Part shown: one piece after another, positions 1-7,387 of the stretch | Numbering within the stretch: position 1 is the stretch's first letter | Layout of the letters: every line of letters begins with the position of its first letter | NCBI GenBank assembly: GCA_003251635.1 | Contig: QKEW01000018.1 | Coordinates: 1 to 50,502 of the forward strand | Length of the DNA: 50,502 nucleotides | Direction: 5' to 3' | Source of the DNA: a bacterium | Lineage (GTDB): Bacteria; Patescibacteriota; Minisyncoccia; Moranbacterales; GWC2-37-73 | The notes under the pieces: generated by a model | Seen by the model: only the letters and a program-made list of their open reading frames with translations | Database searches by the model: none | Told to the model about the DNA's origin: nothing | Position numbers and translations under genes: made by a program

Positions 1-144
1 AAATTTACCGAACTGTTTGGAAATACAACAACACTAGAATTCATACTGCCCTGAAAATGCCACCTCAGCAGTTTGCTCTAAATGCCCAAATTCAATACAA
101 TTTAGATAACAAGGTTAGTGTCTAAAGAAATGGGGGAAGTACAC
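1..144. repeat. Terminal inverted repeat, left copy (IS end)
   Basis: Bases 1-144 are, as read by eye, the exact reverse complement of 50359-50502. The shared block holds the last 40 codons of a transposase and 19 further bases ending in GAAGTACAC. After base 144 the two flanks are unrelated. This is what is expected when an assembly stops inside two copies of one insertion sequence lying in opposite orientation. The IS terminus is inferred to lie at or just before 144. Confidence 0.9.
3..125 (+). CDS. Transposase C-terminal fragment (IS3/IS481-type integrase core), 5' end off the window
   Basis: Frame 3 is open from the window edge to a TAA at 123-125 and gives 40 residues. They include the signature YNNTRIHTALKMPP, typical of the C-terminal end of rve-type (DDE) integrase cores in IS3 and IS481 transposases, where the 'R.H.al...P' run follows the catalytic Glu helix. 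The catalytic residues themselves are outside the window, so activity cannot be judged. An identical fragment in opposite orientation occurs at 50378-50500. The family call is confident; which IS family is not. Confidence 0.85.
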   Translation: MYRTVWKYNNTRIHTALKMPPQQFALNAQIQYNLDNKVSV

Positions 145-155
145 CACCACAATTT

Positions 156-788
156 ATGGAGAAAATTTTTAGAATAAAAATAAATAAAATTAGTGCTATT
201 AACCTTTATTATTTTCCAAATAGTAAATCTTACATCCTGACTATTCCCAAATTTAGTTCACCCAATGGTTCATTTTTAGATAATCATCTAAGTTTTCATA
301 CAATAAATAATCGAATTACCCACAAAATTGTTAATGCTGGTAATATAAAAACCAATTTTGATTCATTTAAGAATTACGCTAAAAATAAAGGCTGTCACGT
401 TACGAAAGATATAGATTTATTAGGAGGGATGATTCTGAATGATAATGACCTAAATAATCATTTGGTTCATTGGAGTTATTTTTCTTATAATTTTTTGCAT
501 GATAATTATTTGCAAAAAAGCATAGTCAAAACTAAGACTAGCGATACTAAATTTGCTAAAATTATTGATTTAAAAACAACTGTCAGTCTTCCGGCAATAT
601 ACATATCCCTCTATATTTCAAAAGATTTAAAAATTGATCCAGAGCTATTAGTACATGAAGTAGCAAAATTACCTGTTCATAAAAAAATATTTATCACCAA
701 TAAACAGAATAACTGTAAATATACTTTTTCAATATTTGTTAAATTAGCTGATAAATACATGGTAAAAAAGACAAATTTATCTTTATAA
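156..788 (+). CDS. Hypothetical protein, possibly N-terminally truncated by the IS
   Basis: A 210-residue protein, very Asn/Lys/Ile rich (MEKIFRIKINKIS...), with no motif I recognise and no clear membrane segment. The ATG lies 11 bases after the IS boundary at 144, with no convincing Shine-Dalgarno. The frame stays open upstream back to the transposase stop at 123-125, so the ORF may be the remainder of a longer gene cut by the IS. It is followed by a stem-loop terminator at 834-863. Its base composition is clearly more AT-rich than the core genes, which suggests accessory origin. Function unknown. Confidence 0.5.
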   Translation: MEKIFRIKINKISAINLYYFPNSKSYILTIPKFSSPNGSFLDNHLSFHTINNRITHKIVNAGNIKTNFDSFKNYAKNKGCHVTKDIDLLGGMILNDNDLNNHLVHWSYFSYNFLHDNYLQKSIVKTKTSDTKFAKIIDLKTTVSLPAIYISLYISKDLKIDPELLVHEVAKLPVHKKIFITNKQNNCKYTFSIFVKLADKYMVKKTNLSL

Positions 789-833
789 ATAAATTAAGAC
801 CTAGTCCAAAAAACCATCCCAAAACTACAAAAA

Positions 834-863
834 ACCTACCCACTTACACGGGTAGATTTTTTG
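834..863 (+). terminator. Rho-independent terminator after the 156-788 ORF
   Basis: Stem CTACCC (836-841) pairs with GGGTAG (850-855) around an 8-base loop and is followed by a T run (857-862). A related stem-loop follows tRNA-Gln at 50213-50242, and the sequence downstream of both is also similar, so terminator and palindromes appear to form one repeat unit. Confidence 0.7.
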
Positions 864-980
864 TTTCAGAGACTATTTGAAAAAATCAAAGCTAAGCTGA
901 GAATTTTTTAATACGTATTATAATACGTATTACTTTTTTTGCATTTACGTACATATGTAAGTAAATGTTTACTTACATGA
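834..980. repeat. Dispersed palindromic repeat, left copy (modules A and B)
   Basis: Module A at 910-931 is a perfect palindrome made of two self-complementary decamers AATACGTATT separated by AT, followed by ACTTTTTT. Module B at 955-978 is an inverted repeat with 11-base arms ATGTAAGTAAA / TTTACTTACAT and a TG spacer. The unit, including the terminator-like start, resembles 50211-50345 in the same orientation and order. Module A alone recurs at 29336-29357 and module B alone at 9589-9616. No gene is visible inside. Confidence 0.75.
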
Positions 981-993
981 CTCTCTACCCTTT

Positions 994-2640
994 CTAGAAA
1001 TCTTCCGGTTTTTCAATTTTTTCATAATCAAGATTCTTGGTTCCTTTGCGGACTTTCATGCCGGAAAGTGGCAGTTTGATATTGAAGGTGGTTCCCTTTC
1101 CTTCTTCTGATTCAAACCAGACCTGCCCGCCCGTCACCTCAATGATTGACCTGGCGATATAGAGGCCCAGACCGGTGCCTTCAATCTTGGTTTCCTTAAC
1201 ATTATTGGCTCGAAAAAGTTTGGTGAAAATTTTGGCTTTTTGATTTTCCGGAATTCCCATGCCAGTGTCGGACACTTGGATCAGATATTCTTTCTCCTGT
1301 TTTTCTATTTTCAAAGTTAGAGTTCCGCCATCTCTATTATATTTTACCGCATTGGAAAGAAAATTTTGAAAAACAATCAGCATCAGTTTCGGATCCACAT
1401 TGACCTGAGGCATCGCCTTGTCGATTGAAAGAGAAACTTTGATTTTCTTTTGCTTTATCTTGTGTTCCAATTCCTTGAGCACAGTCTTGGCAATTTCCGT
1501 GATATCTGTCTTTTCAGGCTCAACTGCAAAAGTTCCCAATTCGATGCTGGTGACATTTCTCAGTAAAGTGTTTACCAAATCCACCATCCGCTGATTTCCC
1601 TTATAGATTTCTTGCAGATAATCTTTCTGCTCCTTGGTCAGCTTGCCGGCATCGCCAGCCAAAAGCATCTCCGTGTACCAATTAACAAAAGAAAGTGGAG
1701 TACGCAATTGATGGGAAGCCAAGGAAAGAAATTCCGTCTTGGCCCTGTCGACCTCCTTTTCTTTAGTGATATCCCTTTCAACTCCCACAAAAAAGTATAG
1801 CTTGCCATCAGCGTCCAAAACAGGGGAAATACTTGCCCAAGAAATATATTCTTCCCCATTTTTTTTCTTGTTTGTAAGTTCACCTGAAAATGTTTTTTTC
1901 TCTTCTTTTATGGTTTTCCACATTTTTTCATAAAACTCATAATCCATCTTGCCACCCCAATTATCCTGCGTGCCCACTTTTTGACCAATAATTTCATCTC
2001 GCCTAAAGCCAGTGATTTTTTCCACAGCTTTATTGGCATAGATGATGATTCCGTCCGGATCGGTAATTACAATATGGTCCGAAACATTTTCCACCGCCAG
2101 TTTAAATTTTTCCAAATCCGTAGCCAACTTTTTTGATTTGGTTTTTTCCTGTTCAGCATCTTCCAGCACGTTGAGCAAGGTCCCTTTTTGACTTTCCAGT
2201 TCATCCGCTTTCTTTTTTATATCAGCCATTTGCTGTTTCATTTTTTGATCGATCTCCACTTGAGATTTTTTTATGGCGGCTACCATTTTGCCAAATGAAC
2301 GCGAAAGACCGCCGATCTCATCTCCGCCTTTCACTTCAATCTTATGTTTGAAATTACCTCTGGCAATGATTTCCGCACTTTTTTGCAAATTTTCTATAGG
2401 AACAATAACTTTTTGAACGACAAAACATGTCACTGAATAGTAAATGAGGATAAAAATAACCAGAACAATCAATAAAACAAAAATTAATTGATCGAGGTTG
2501 GCAATAACCTCCTTTCCACTAAAGCTCTCGAACGAAAAAAAGGAGATCAAAAAGCCAATCACCAAAAATGATGCTGCCAACTGGACAGCCAGTGATGAAG
2601 CTAATTTTCTCCTAATTTTTATTTTTTTATTTTTTGACAC
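994..2640 (-). CDS. Membrane sensor histidine kinase (HAMP-PAS-HisKA-HATPase)
   Basis: A 548-residue kinase with a GTG start. Two N-terminal membrane helices (about 15-36 and 51-76) enclose a very short loop, so there is no sizeable extracellular sensor domain. A HAMP linker (about 75-125), a coiled coil and a PAS domain (about 180-295, with a PAC-like end FVGVERDITK) follow. The H-box SLASHQLRTPL puts the phospho-acceptor at His310. The ATP-binding domain shows the N-box NFLSNAVKYN, G1 DTGMGIP and G2 GTGLGLY. It is the last gene of the pilus operon, whose first gene is a response regulator, so the two are the likely cognate pair (inference). All catalytic motifs are intact. Confidence 0.93.
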   Translation of the reverse strand: MSKNKKIKIRRKLASSLAVQLAASFLVIGFLISFFSFESFSGKEVIANLDQLIFVLLIVLVIFILIYYSVTCFVVQKVIVPIENLQKSAEIIARGNFKHKIEVKGGDEIGGLSRSFGKMVAAIKKSQVEIDQKMKQQMADIKKKADELESQKGTLLNVLEDAEQEKTKSKKLATDLEKFKLAVENVSDHIVITDPDGIIIYANKAVEKITGFRRDEIIGQKVGTQDNWGGKMDYEFYEKMWKTIKEEKKTFSGELTNKKKNGEEYISWASISPVLDADGKLYFFVGVERDITKEKEVDRAKTEFLSLASHQLRTPLSFVNWYTEMLLAGDAGKLTKEQKDYLQEIYKGNQRMVDLVNTLLRNVTSIELGTFAVEPEKTDITEIAKTVLKELEHKIKQKKIKVSLSIDKAMPQVNVDPKLMLIVFQNFLSNAVKYNRDGGTLTLKIEKQEKEYLIQVSDTGMGIPENQKAKIFTKLFRANNVKETKIEGTGLGLYIARSIIEVTGGQVWFESEEGKGTTFNIKLPLSGMKVRKGTKNLDYEKIEKPEDF

Positions 2641-2676
2641 CCTAATTTCTTTTTCTTAAGTTTAAGCATCCTTAAT

Positions 2677-2700
2677 CAAAAGCCAATTATGCGGCTATTT
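2677..2700. terminator. Short stem-loop between the pilin and kinase genes
   Basis: AGCC (2681-2684) pairs with GGCT (2693-2696), with A/T runs on both sides. The stem is weak and could give partial termination after the prepilin gene (minus strand), reducing expression of the downstream kinase. Confidence 0.4.
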
Positions 2701-2719
2701 TTTCAACTCAATCAAGTCA

Positions 2720-3169
2720 CTATCGAGTAACGCTTATAACTGCATCTTGCTCAGCATCTGGAGCTACTACTGTTATTCTTCCATTGGCAGATTTGTATAT
2801 TTCATAACCAGCTCCGTTGGCTGAAGATCCACTTGGATCACCTGGAATGGCTACTAAATATTCTTCATTAGCTGTCAAAACTGACAAATCCACTAGCCCT
2901 GAACAATCTCCTCCGCTGGCACAGATCTCAGTCTGAGTTTCGCTGATATCCGCTGGCAAAGCGCCATTATTATCAATTGAATATTGATAAACTGCGTTTA
3001 TAATAGTGTTGACATCGCTTGATCTTTGACTGTTGCGAGTGTCGCCCAATTGTTTTCCCGGATTAATCGCCACGATAACAATTCCCGCCAAAATAGAAAT
3101 AGCCGCCACTACCAGCAAGATTTCCAACAAGGTGAAACCTTTTTTGCTCTTTTGCATCTTCATTTTCAT
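2720..3169 (-). CDS. Type IV prepilin (major-pilin-like)
   Basis: A 149-residue protein with a short Lys-rich leader and a class III signal: GFTLLEILLVVAAI, cleaved after the Gly, with the conserved Glu at +5. The hydrophobic helix continues into a small C-terminal globular domain holding two cysteines (CASGGDC) that could form a short disulfide loop. Its size and position as the last and canonical pilin suggest the main pilin subunit; minor pilin is the alternative. Assembly would need PilB and PilC, encoded upstream, and a PilD peptidase that is not in this window. Start chosen at the first of three closely spaced Met codons. Confidence 0.88.
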   Translation of the reverse strand: MKMKMQKSKKGFTLLEILLVVAAISILAGIVIVAINPGKQLGDTRNSQRSSDVNTIINAVYQYSIDNNGALPADISETQTEICASGGDCSGLVDLSVLTANEEYLVAIPGDPSGSSANGAGYEIYKSANGRITVVAPDAEQDAVISVTR

Positions 3170-3251
3170 TGTCTTTTTAATTTTAATTTTTAGATAAATA
3201 ACTTACTTAAATATTATACCATACATCGCCCAAATTAAAACACCGAGCGGC

Positions 3252-3656
3252 TCAAGGTAGCTCCTGCCAAGAGGTAACATTCAATTTTGGATTGAGCTGA
3301 TTCAATTTGATTTCCAACTTGCGAGTGACTTGATCGACTTGGGCATTGACTTGAATGGTTCGATTTTCACCTTCCTCAATGGCAACAGAATAGTCGCAAG
3401 CATCGCCTTCCAATGTCAAACTTCCATTGCCGGAAAAATCTTCGTTATCCCGAATGTTTTGCAAAGCCTCTTCCGCACAAGCATCCACCAACGCTCTGGA
3501 TTGAGCCGATTGTTCCAAACTCAACCCCATCCGGGCAAAATCGGCTCCGGCAATTAGCAAAGAAACAGCAATGGTTGTTGCCGCCGCACCAATGACTATA
3601 ACCCCCAACAGAGCTACATAGCCTTTCTGATTGTAATTATATTTTCTACTTAGCAT
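3252..3656 (-). CDS. Minor prepilin, PilX/GspK-like
   Basis: A 134-residue protein with a leader ending KG and a hydrophobic segment YVALLGVIVIGAA. The +5 Glu of ordinary pilins is absent (Leu in its place), as in the tip pseudopilin GspK, and the position after the PilW-like gene matches PilX-type genes. The rest holds two Cys (VDACAEEAL and GDACDYS) and a beta-rich tail. It lies 15 bases from its upstream neighbour in the same operon. Inferred role: part of the minor-pilin complex that primes pilus assembly at the tip. The family call rests on context and the N-terminus. Confidence 0.7.
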   Translation of the reverse strand: MLSRKYNYNQKGYVALLGVIVIGAAATTIAVSLLIAGADFARMGLSLEQSAQSRALVDACAEEALQNIRDNEDFSGNGSLTLEGDACDYSVAIEEGENRTIQVNAQVDQVTRKLEIKLNQLNPKLNVTSWQELP

Positions 3657-3671
3657 TTGATTATTCTATAT

Positions 3672-4202
3672 TCAATAAAGTGCCACGCTTCCATAAAAAG
3701 TTTGATCAAAATTATATTCATTTCTGCCCTCGGGATTGTTGTAGGTCAGGGTAAATTGAAAACGGATTATTCCTGACGTATTTGGGCGGGAAAGATTTTC
3801 AAAAACCAGATCAGAAGCCACAACTCGAGAATTGTTCAAAGAAATGGCTGAACCAGTTCCCTCCTTGATTTGGACAACTCCATCAGCCAAATCAAAAATT
3901 GTCGGATCATCTCCACTGGTCACCACGTCCAAAGAAATGGCCGGATCAGCGGCCCCCCCGGCTGGAGAATTCACATTTTCCGCGTTGCGGATCGAATGGG
4001 TTATGAGCTGAGAAATCTGCAAGCCCTGCTGATTGACCTCGTTAATCGCCTGGTTTTTCAATCGGGATTGCAAGATGACAAAAAAGAAACCCGAAGCGGC
4101 AAAAAGAATGAAGACCACAATTCCCAGATAGAGCAGCAATTCCACCAGAGTAAAGCCGGCTTGATTTTTTTTCTCTTTTTTTCTATTTGTTGATTTATCC
4201 AT
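3672..4202 (-). CDS. Minor prepilin, PilW-like
   Basis: A 176-residue prepilin. After a Lys-rich leader (DKSTNRKKEKKNQA) comes the cleavage site G|FTLVELLLYLGIVVF with Glu at +5, a long membrane helix, then a beta-rich domain with repeated short strands. The motif pattern (FTLVELL.Y and a helix ending in QSRLKNQ) is typical of PilW/PilJ-type minor pilins. It is spaced 9 bases from the propeller-bearing prepilin upstream and 15 from the PilX-like gene downstream, consistent with translation as one unit. Confidence 0.75.
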   Translation of the reverse strand: MDKSTNRKKEKKNQAGFTLVELLLYLGIVVFILFAASGFFFVILQSRLKNQAINEVNQQGLQISQLITHSIRNAENVNSPAGGAADPAISLDVVTSGDDPTIFDLADGVVQIKEGTGSAISLNNSRVVASDLVFENLSRPNTSGIIRFQFTLTYNNPEGRNEYNFDQTFYGSVALY

Positions 4203-4211
4203 TACAAGTCG

Positions 4212-5603
4212 CTATGGTTGAATAATTATCATTTCACTGTTATTGTCATTTCCCACCGCAATAACTCGATCACTTTCCGCCGTGTAGGCCACGCCGTTCA
4301 AATTATTCGGCGCATTGAAACTACCTAACAAATCCGGATTGTCTTTGTCAGAAATATCTATGGCCTGAAATTCTTCCCCACCTTCATTGCAAGCAATAAA
4401 GACATAGTCATTATCATTTCCCAAAGCCAAATCATTCACATCATCCTTAGCATCAAACGTTCCTCTTAGCTCGGGATTATCCGCCGAAGAAATGTCCAGA
4501 ATCAAAACTTCCCCGCCAGATCGACCCAGCACAACCGTTTGGGCAAAACCGACAATTGAAAGCCCGGCGCTATTGCCATTAGCATCATATCCGCCCACTT
4601 TGTTCGGTGAGGATGAGCTGGAAATATCAATCACTTGCAGTTCTTCTGAATTACTGTCAGAAGCAACAAAAGCATAATCATCCAAAACCACCACCTCTTG
4701 AGCATTGCTGCCCAATTCTTCTTCGCCCAGCAATACTGGGCTACTCGGATTATTCACGTTGATAATAAAAAATTCTCCGTTTTTATTGTCCTGGTCAGTA
4801 ACCAGATAAACTTTATCATCAGCAAAATAAATTCCATTGGCATTATCATTGCCTGCTAAATTGTAGGTTCCGATCAGCGATGGGGAGCTAGGGTTGGAAA
4901 TATTAACAATTTGAAGCTCCTCGGAATTACTTTCAGAAGAAATATAGGCATAGTTGCCATTTACCGCGATGTTGGTCGGATTGTCTGGCAAATTGAGCGC
5001 ACCAACTAAAACTGGGGTGGCTGGATCGGAAATATCAACCACCACAAAATCCGGATCGCCGCCCAGACGCACCATGTAGGCATAATTTCCCTGCACTTGC
5101 ACTTTCCGACCATTTTGATTGCCAGCCAATCCTAAAACTGATTGCATTGTGGGATTGGTCCAATCTCCAAATTTTTCCACCACCTTTTGCCAATAAGTTA
5201 AATAACTCACCAATAAGACCTCTCCGGTGCGTTGTAAATTCTGATCCCAATTAACACGAGTGCTGATTTGTTTTCGGTTATCATCAATGGAGGTGACGGT
5301 AGTCTCTCGAGTAAAAATATCAATGTCGTCCTGACTACCGGAAAACTCCCATTGACCATTGCTAAACACTAAACCATAGGTACCATCAGCCAGATTGGCA
5401 AAATCTTCATCTCTGATGTTTCTGGCCACCGCCAACCCTTCCTCAGCCAAAAGCACCGCCTTAGTTCGATTACCCAATAGTCGAGAGCTTTCCCAGCCAT
5501 AAATAAAAGTCCCGCCAATAACAGTTACCAGTAAAGCCAAAACTGCTCCGGCAAGAAGAATCTCTACCAAGGAAAAACCTCTTGAAAAATATTTATCTTG
5601 CAT
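4212..5603 (-). CDS. Minor prepilin fused to an LVIVD-repeat beta-propeller (candidate pilus-tip adhesin)
   Basis: A 463-residue protein. Residues 1-10 are a leader, followed by G|FSLVEILLAGAVLALLVTVIGG with the pilin Glu at +5 and a PilV-like stalk to about residue 150. From about 165 to the end lie six repeats of roughly 46 residues built on the pattern (V/L)xVVDIS(D/N)P(S/A)xPxLxG; examples are VVVDISDPATPVLVG, LQIVNISNPSSPSLIG and FQAIDISDKDNPDLLG. These are LVIVD-type propeller blades. The propeller is Asn/Asp/Ser rich, acidic and has few cysteines, as expected for an exported domain. In other bacteria a separate propeller protein (PilY1) caps the minor pilins; here both parts are one chain. 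Surface-adhesion role is inferred. Confidence 0.88.
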   Translation of the reverse strand: MQDKYFSRGFSLVEILLAGAVLALLVTVIGGTFIYGWESSRLLGNRTKAVLLAEEGLAVARNIRDEDFANLADGTYGLVFSNGQWEFSGSQDDIDIFTRETTVTSIDDNRKQISTRVNWDQNLQRTGEVLLVSYLTYWQKVVEKFGDWTNPTMQSVLGLAGNQNGRKVQVQGNYAYMVRLGGDPDFVVVDISDPATPVLVGALNLPDNPTNIAVNGNYAYISSESNSEELQIVNISNPSSPSLIGTYNLAGNDNANGIYFADDKVYLVTDQDNKNGEFFIINVNNPSSPVLLGEEELGSNAQEVVVLDDYAFVASDSNSEELQVIDISSSSSPNKVGGYDANGNSAGLSIVGFAQTVVLGRSGGEVLILDISSADNPELRGTFDAKDDVNDLALGNDNDYVFIACNEGGEEFQAIDISDKDNPDLLGSFNAPNNLNGVAYTAESDRVIAVGNDNNSEMIIIQP

Positions 5604-5620
5604 GCACTAAGCGTAATAAA

Positions 5621-6082
5621 TTAATATTCCACCATGCCTTTCTCATTGACCTCTAGAGTTCTCACGTTTCCATTAATTGATGTCAGGATAAATGTTCCCA
5701 CTGTGTCCGGTTCTCCAAGCATTTTACTGAAAACCATTTCCTGCAATCCGGTTGGAGAAATAGTGCCCGACACCGCAGAAACCTCGTCATAGAGACTGTC
5801 TCGATTCAAATAGCTATCTCCTTTGAAAACAACAATTTGTCCTTGATCAGCGCGCACTCCCCACTGGCTATCCTGCCTGTTTGTCTGGGAAAAAAGTTGA
5901 GCCTTTCTGATTGCAATGGCCAAATCACCAGAGGCCACATCCAAATCATTGCGAATCTGAAAAGTTTGATAGACTGGAACGGAAAAACCGGCAATCAAAA
6001 CAATCACCGCCATCGACAACATAACTTCCGGCAAGGTGTAACCCAACCGATTTATTTTTTTATGCAAAGGTCGGTGTTTCAT
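5621..6082 (-). CDS. Minor prepilin, GspH/FimT-like
   Basis: A 153-residue prepilin with the cleavage site G|YTLPEVMLSMAVIVLIAGFS, including the +5 Glu. The following domain (SGDLAIAIRKAQLFSQTNRQDSQWGV...) matches the GspH/FimT pattern, where a helix with RxxA/QxxA leads into a beta-sandwich. It is first in the row of pilins and lies 18 bases after pilC. In known systems FimT/GspH helps start fibre assembly; in some species FimT also binds DNA during uptake, but nothing here shows that. Confidence 0.82.
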   Translation of the reverse strand: MKHRPLHKKINRLGYTLPEVMLSMAVIVLIAGFSVPVYQTFQIRNDLDVASGDLAIAIRKAQLFSQTNRQDSQWGVRADQGQIVVFKGDSYLNRDSLYDEVSAVSGTISPTGLQEMVFSKMLGEPDTVGTFILTSINGNVRTLEVNEKGMVEY

Positions 6083-6100
6083 TTAGCCTCATGTTCGAAT

Positions 6101-7375
6101 TTAAATACTTTGATTACTTTCTTCAAAATCACGCCCTTGTGAACTTTCTTGATTTTGCGTTTCTTCAACTGGTTTTTCTGACTCGACTGGCCTGTTTTCA
6201 GTTTTCACTGGAGCAGAAATATTTTTTTTATTAATGGTCTTTGGCTGATTCAATCCTCCAATCAAACTGTAGATTGGCAAAATTACCGCCAAAGCCACCG
6301 CCACCACTCCCAGCCAAACGAAAATCAACATTATCGGTTCCAACAAAACGGTCAAATTTTTGGTAGTAGTTTCCGTTTTGACTTCATAGGTTTCTCCGAT
6401 TTTTGCAAATATTTGGGGCAAAGCGCCGGATTGTTCCCCACTGACAATCATGTGCTGTATAGTCGCCGGAATAAATTTGTTGGATTTTTTATAAGAACGA
6501 AAACTCTTTTGGAAAGAATTGCCCTGATCTATTTTAGTTTTTAGATGAGTGTAAAAATTCCGATAACCACGAAAGGTCGTAGCATTAACCAAGGAATTAA
6601 GAGCGGATGTTATCGGCATGCCAGCTCCCAGGAGATTGCCCATCAAAAAACCGAATCGAGCGATTTCCGTTTCCTGAATCAAACGTTTGATGCCAGGCAA
6701 TTTAAACAAAAACCACTGACCGATAAATTTGGTTTTGGAAAAATAAAAAACTAAATAAAAAAACAATATCAGCAACAGCAGAAAACCCGGAATCACAATC
6801 TTTCCCCAATCGCCCAAAAATTCTCCGGTTGAAATTAAAGCCCGAGTTACCAATGGAAGTTTAACGTTCAACTGAGAAAAAACCGTGGCCAATCGCGGCA
6901 GAATAAACCAAGCAATTCCAACTCCTATAAACAATGCCAACGAAAGAACCAGAACCGGATACATCATGGCTGATTGAATCTTGGAACGAAATATTCTCTC
7001 TTTTTGTTCTTGAATGGCAACCACTTTCAAATTTTCTGACAGTCGACCAGTTTCTTCCCCTACACGAATCAAGGAAATTGTGTGTTGGGGAAAAATTTGC
7101 GCACTTTCCAGCGCTTTCCAAATTGGCATACCACCTTCAATTTCAGCTTGAATTATATCCAATATCTTTTTCATCTGCTTACCGGGCATTTCTTTTTGGA
7201 TAGCTTTCAAGGCAGCCACGATATTCATGCCGGAAGCAATCAACATGCTCAGATTTTCCACAAAATATTCGCGTTCCTTTCCCATTCCAATACTCAAAAA
7301 ACGAGAATATTTTTTCCCTTTTTCTGTCTTTACTTTCTTTTTCTCCGTTTTTTTGTTTTTACTTATTTTAAGCAT
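6101..7375 (-). CDS. pilC: Type IV pilus inner-membrane platform protein PilC/GspF
   Basis: A 424-residue protein from the ATG at 7375; an upstream TTG is possible but has no better ribosome site. Two T2SSF domains are visible, one starting ENLSMLIASGMNIVAALKAI and the second starting GFLMGNLLGAGMPITSALNS, each followed by the conserved GE.(S/T)G motif (GEETGRLSE, GEQSGALPQ). Three strong membrane helices follow the family plan. A Lys-rich N-terminus and a Glu/Gln-rich cytoplasmic tail (about 45 residues, KPVEETQNQESSQ) are extensions on the usual core. The gene begins 12 bases after the pilB stop codon. Confidence 0.92.
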   Translation of the reverse strand: MLKISKNKKTEKKKVKTEKGKKYSRFLSIGMGKEREYFVENLSMLIASGMNIVAALKAIQKEMPGKQMKKILDIIQAEIEGGMPIWKALESAQIFPQHTISLIRVGEETGRLSENLKVVAIQEQKERIFRSKIQSAMMYPVLVLSLALFIGVGIAWFILPRLATVFSQLNVKLPLVTRALISTGEFLGDWGKIVIPGFLLLLILFFYLVFYFSKTKFIGQWFLFKLPGIKRLIQETEIARFGFLMGNLLGAGMPITSALNSLVNATTFRGYRNFYTHLKTKIDQGNSFQKSFRSYKKSNKFIPATIQHMIVSGEQSGALPQIFAKIGETYEVKTETTTKNLTVLLEPIMLIFVWLGVVAVALAVILPIYSLIGGLNQPKTINKKNISAPVKTENRPVESEKPVEETQNQESSQGRDFEESNQSI

Positions 7376-7387
7376 CTCAACTAACAA

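Noticed and set aside
834-980. AT-rich palindromes as replication origin
   Set aside because: No DnaA-box cluster and no dnaA/dnaN neighbours; the same unit occurs at the other end of the window.
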